Positions 6,908-8,804 of a stretch of 8,804 bases of DNA are shown one piece after another. This DNA is from Pseudomonadota bacterium. GTDB lineage: Bacteria; Pseudomonadota; Gammaproteobacteria; Burkholderiales; Thiobacillaceae. The translations under genes were made by a program, and so were the position numbers. The stretch's first letter is position 1, and every line of letters begins with the position of its first letter. Under the pieces are notes generated by a model. The model saw nothing but the letters and a program-made list of their open reading frames with translations, made no database searches and was not told the origin of the DNA. The stretch lies in contig JAJYXA010000264.1 of the NCBI GenBank assembly GCA_021791235.1, positions 1 through 8,804 on the forward strand, in the 5' to 3' direction.

Positions 6908-7672
6908 TCACATTGCCACGGGTATTGCACGCAGGGCAGTACTTGTCACCGGGATGACACCGGATATGCCGATCGGAATAAATGGAGGGATGCGCGAACG
7001 CGGTGGCTTGAAAAATGACAACGACAACGTGGCGCTGTCGCCGGTCGGGGTATTGCCGCTCTGATCGCCTGTGGTGAGCGTGTAGGTCACAAGCTGTCCG
7101 CCCGGCACCTCGGTCGATGCCACAGACCATGCAGGTGCGCTTGTGGCTGGCCTCACCGCCGGCGGCGACCAGGCTATGCCAGACGTGCTCAGCGCAATTG
7201 GGGTGCTGGTGATCGCCTTCACGGATGAAGGGTCGCCTCCCGCAAGAGAACCCGTCAAATAGTCCTGCCCATTAATGTTAACGACCCCGGCGGAGATCGC
7301 GGCAAAAGCGGATGTGCCCGTGGCGGCTGCGAGCGCAATGGCTTCACCTGCCGCCCCGTAATCCGCCTTGGCAGATGCTTCGATATACGCGGATGGATCT
7401 GTGGCGGTTGCGATGGCGGCGGCTTGGCTTCCACCCCCATAGCTTGGCAATTTGGGCAGTAGCCCATTGAGGGCGACCGCGTTGGAGAAAGTCCCGGTAA
7501 ACGCGTTTTCGCCGGTGGCATTTGCCTGCGCAACGGCATGGGCGTTATAGGCGTCGGCACCGGCGGCCGTAACCGCATCCATCTGGACCGGCCCCAGATC
7601 CACGGGATCGGCCCTCGCCACGGTTATGACGCCACCGAGAACAACCATCGAACAAAGGGTTCTAAGCATCAT
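6908..7672 (-). CDS. Ala-rich exported protein with MDAVTAAG motif and internal repeats, unknown function
   Basis: Uncharacterised 254-residue protein. A signal peptide (MMLRTLCSMVVLGGVITVARA) is probably cut after residue 21. Directly behind it comes LGPVQMDAVTAAG (26-38), resembling a motif I recall from uncharacterised proteobacterial secreted proteins and superficially like double-glycine leaders. The next part is very rich in Ala/Thr/Gly, with three imperfect repeats: AVAQANATGENAF (46-58), AAAIATATDPSAY (84-96) and AIALAAATGTSAF (111-123). Residues 46-70 and 111-135 align without gaps at 11 of 25 identities. Then come Ser/Thr/Pro-rich sequence and a strand-like segment (VTYTLTTGDQ, ATLSLSFF). 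The last 34 residues are Pro/Ile-rich and differ in character. Start 7672 has GGGAG (complement of 7679-7683) six bases upstream. It lies downstream of the barrel gene on the same strand. Structural, adhesin-like or amyloid-like roles are possible but unproven. Confidence 0.75.
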   Translation of the reverse strand: MMLRTLCSMVVLGGVITVARADPVDLGPVQMDAVTAAGADAYNAHAVAQANATGENAFTGTFSNAVALNGLLPKLPSYGGGSQAAAIATATDPSAYIEASAKADYGAAGEAIALAAATGTSAFAAISAGVVNINGQDYLTGSLAGGDPSSVKAITSTPIALSTSGIAWSPPAVRPATSAPAWSVASTEVPGGQLVTYTLTTGDQSGNTPTGDSATLSLSFFKPPRSRIPPFIPIGISGVIPVTSTALRAIPVAM

Positions 7673-7768
7673 ACATTTCTCCCGATCTTGGTGCTTCTCT
7701 GGAGAGAAAGTGCTCAGTGCAATTGCCTGCCTAAACGAACCACAGCATTACAGGAGCAGTGGGTTTGA

Positions 7769-7796
7769 TTTGTAGCACCGCGCCGGCAGATGTAAA
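7769..7796 (-). promoter_or_regulatory. Candidate sigma70 promoter for the Ala-rich protein gene
   Basis: On the minus strand, TTTACA (complement of 7791-7796, five of six matches to the -35 consensus) and TACAAA (complement of 7769-7774, four of six) are separated by 16 bases. TGC before the -10 gives an extended -10. Transcription would start near 7762, giving a leader of about 90 bases. Within it is a short hairpin of TTCTC/GAGAA (7695-7699/7704-7708) upstream of the ribosome binding site. Confidence 0.35.
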
Positions 7797-7804
7797 GATT
7801 TTCA

Positions 7805-7925
7805 CAGGGGAAAAAGGTTAAGGAGCAAGGCTCCCTGATCTCAGCCTGCGTGTAAAAGGGGTGGGGGCAAAGCGAGTCGGGCCAGTCCCTTTTTCCCCTG
7901 ACAAAAAAAGGGCTCGCAGGACTGG
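7805..7925. repeat. Nested and competing inverted repeats between two same-strand genes
   Basis: CAGGGGAAAAAGG (7805-7817) is a perfect 13-base inverted copy of CCTTTTTCCCCTG (7888-7900). The same right-hand segment can instead form a local eight-pair stem, CCCTTTTT (7887-7894) with AAAAAGGG (7905-7912). Two alternative outer stems extend that hairpin: GCGAG/CTCGC (7872-7876/7913-7917) or CCAGTCC/GGACTGG (7882-7888/7919-7925). These cannot all form at once. The region starts 31 bases past the stop of the barrel gene and may act as its terminator or a processing signal. No T-run follows the stem on either strand. No gene is seen in the 284-base gap. Confidence 0.5.
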
Positions 7926-7956
7926 TAGGTGATTCAGATGGCCCGAAGGCAGGGAT

Positions 7957-8804
7957 TCAATAATTGAAGCGGATCGGCAGCGTGAACTGGATGGCGTATT
8001 TGGGCGCATCGTTGCTCAGCCCCATGCTCAACACCGTGTTGAACATTACGTTCTTGCCCAGGATGGAGGACGCGCCCACGTTGAACAGACCAATTGTCTG
8101 CTCCGAACCCGGAACCTTGCTGCCGTTGATTTCCAGCTTCTGCACGAAAGTCTGGGAGAACGAGAACTGCAACGAGGTCTGGGGGCTGGCGGCCAACATG
8201 GTCCCCAGGGAAAAGCCGGCCTGATCGCCCTGCTTGATCAGGTCCTTCTCGAAGGCCTTTTGATAGGAAAGGCTTCCGACAAAGGCCAGCGGGTCCTGGC
8301 GCTTGAGGGCGACCAACTGGACCTGGGCTGCGGGATTGCCCGCCGGTAGTGCTACCCCGTTGGTAATCCGATTTCCGTTGCCAACGATATAGGTAAGCCG
8401 TCCGATGAGGTCAGGACGCCAGCCGTGCTCGCGCGTCAGGGTCTTGGCCACACCCACCGACAAATCGCCCAGGCCACTGGCGTTGGCCGATCCGACGTAG
8501 CGCCCGGCGGTGCCGAGATCGGTTAACCGATGTTCGTGCACGAAAGTGTAGGGGAGGCCGAATTCCAATTGGGAGTCCCATGGCAGTCCGACCTTCAAGT
8601 CAAGGCTTCCGGTCATTTCGTCGCGCTTCAGTTGGTCGGACGCGAGCACCAGATTCGCCCCCAATAGGTAGTAGGACGGATTAGAGACTTCACGGTGTGT
8701 AAGACCAAAACTCGGCTCGAAATCGATCTGGCCGGCCGGCAGCAACAGCGCGCCCGTCTGGGTAAGGTTCCGCTCCAGGGCGCGCTGGGCGGCTTCTACG
8801 TCGA
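7957..8804 (-). CDS. Outer-membrane beta-barrel protein (transporter-like), 5' end cut by window edge
   Basis: The frame is open to the right edge, giving 281 visible residues, so the start and signal peptide lie outside the window. The visible N-terminus (DVEAAQRALERNLTQTGALL) looks like an amphipathic helix or coiled coil, then LPAGQIDFEPSFGLTHRE begins a long series of alternating amphipathic strands with polar turns, as in LDLKVGLPWDSQLEFGLPYT, GRLTYIVGNGN and SLQFSFSQTFVQKLEI. It ends in PIRFNY, a terminal aromatic residue typical of proteins inserted by the BAM machinery. The general appearance fits barrels annotated as transporters (Phenol_MetA_deg-like) and recalls FapF, which also has an N-terminal helical part before its barrel; that comparison is from memory and needs a search. 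It stands upstream of the Ala-rich exported protein on the same strand, hinting at a functional pair. Confidence 0.75.
   Translation of the reverse strand, partial: DVEAAQRALERNLTQTGALLLPAGQIDFEPSFGLTHREVSNPSYYLLGANLVLASDQLKRDEMTGSLDLKVGLPWDSQLEFGLPYTFVHEHRLTDLGTAGRYVGSANASGLGDLSVGVAKTLTREHGWRPDLIGRLTYIVGNGNRITNGVALPAGNPAAQVQLVALKRQDPLAFVGSLSYQKAFEKDLIKQGDQAGFSLGTMLAASPQTSLQFSFSQTFVQKLEINGSKVPGSEQTIGLFNVGASSILGKNVMFNTVLSMGLSNDAPKYAIQFTLPIRFNY

Noticed and set aside
6597..7064. Plus-strand open frame of about 155 codons in the gap before the Ala-rich gene
   Set aside because: It has no ribosome binding site and no recognisable motif, starts at a non-ATG codon, and its second half is antisense to the better-supported signal-peptide gene.
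7887..7912. Classical rho-independent terminator at the AT-rich hairpin
   Set aside because: The stem is mainly A-T pairs and no T-run follows on either strand, so it is reported only as a competing structure.

Overview
The window reads as a GC-rich proteobacterial chromosome segment, most likely betaproteobacterial. The basis is the protein character (a Kup potassium transporter, an OmpR/EnvZ-type pair, a glycine-zipper envelope protein and an outer-membrane barrel ending in an aromatic residue) together with high-GC codon use. No rRNA, tRNA, CRISPR array or insertion sequence is visible. Both edges cut through genes.

Layout. Positions 1-1676 (+) hold most of a Kup potassium uptake protein, missing its N-terminus. 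Positions 1722-3065 (-) hold three small exported proteins in a close row: a low-complexity Arg/Asp protein, a glycine-zipper protein, and a Tyr/Arg/His-rich protein, each with a good ribosome binding site. Divergent from them, 3215-5208 (+) is a two-gene OmpR/EnvZ-like operon with a 4-base overlap. Convergent with the kinase is a LysR-type regulator with a long N-terminal extension (5464-6456, -). A 451-base stretch without a recognisable gene follows. Next come an uncharacterised Ala-rich exported protein (6908-7672, -) and, upstream of it on the same strand, an outer-membrane beta-barrel protein cut by the right edge (7957-8804, -).

How it may work together. The OmpR/EnvZ pair and the three-gene envelope cluster share a 149-base divergent control region. 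It carries a perfect TGTAAC direct repeat with a 10-bp period, the geometry bound by OmpR-family dimers, so the cluster may be a local target of the pair. An extended -10 element places the predicted start of the regulator mRNA at its ATG, suggesting a leaderless transcript. At the right end, the Ala-rich protein has a Sec signal peptide, a leader-like MDAVTAAG motif and three internal Ala/Thr/Gly repeats. Its neighbour is a barrel with an N-terminal helix. This pairing, a possible secreted structural protein with its outer-membrane partner, is the most interesting candidate for an undescribed system, but its function is inference only. Between them, 7805-7925 contains several mutually exclusive base-paired structures.
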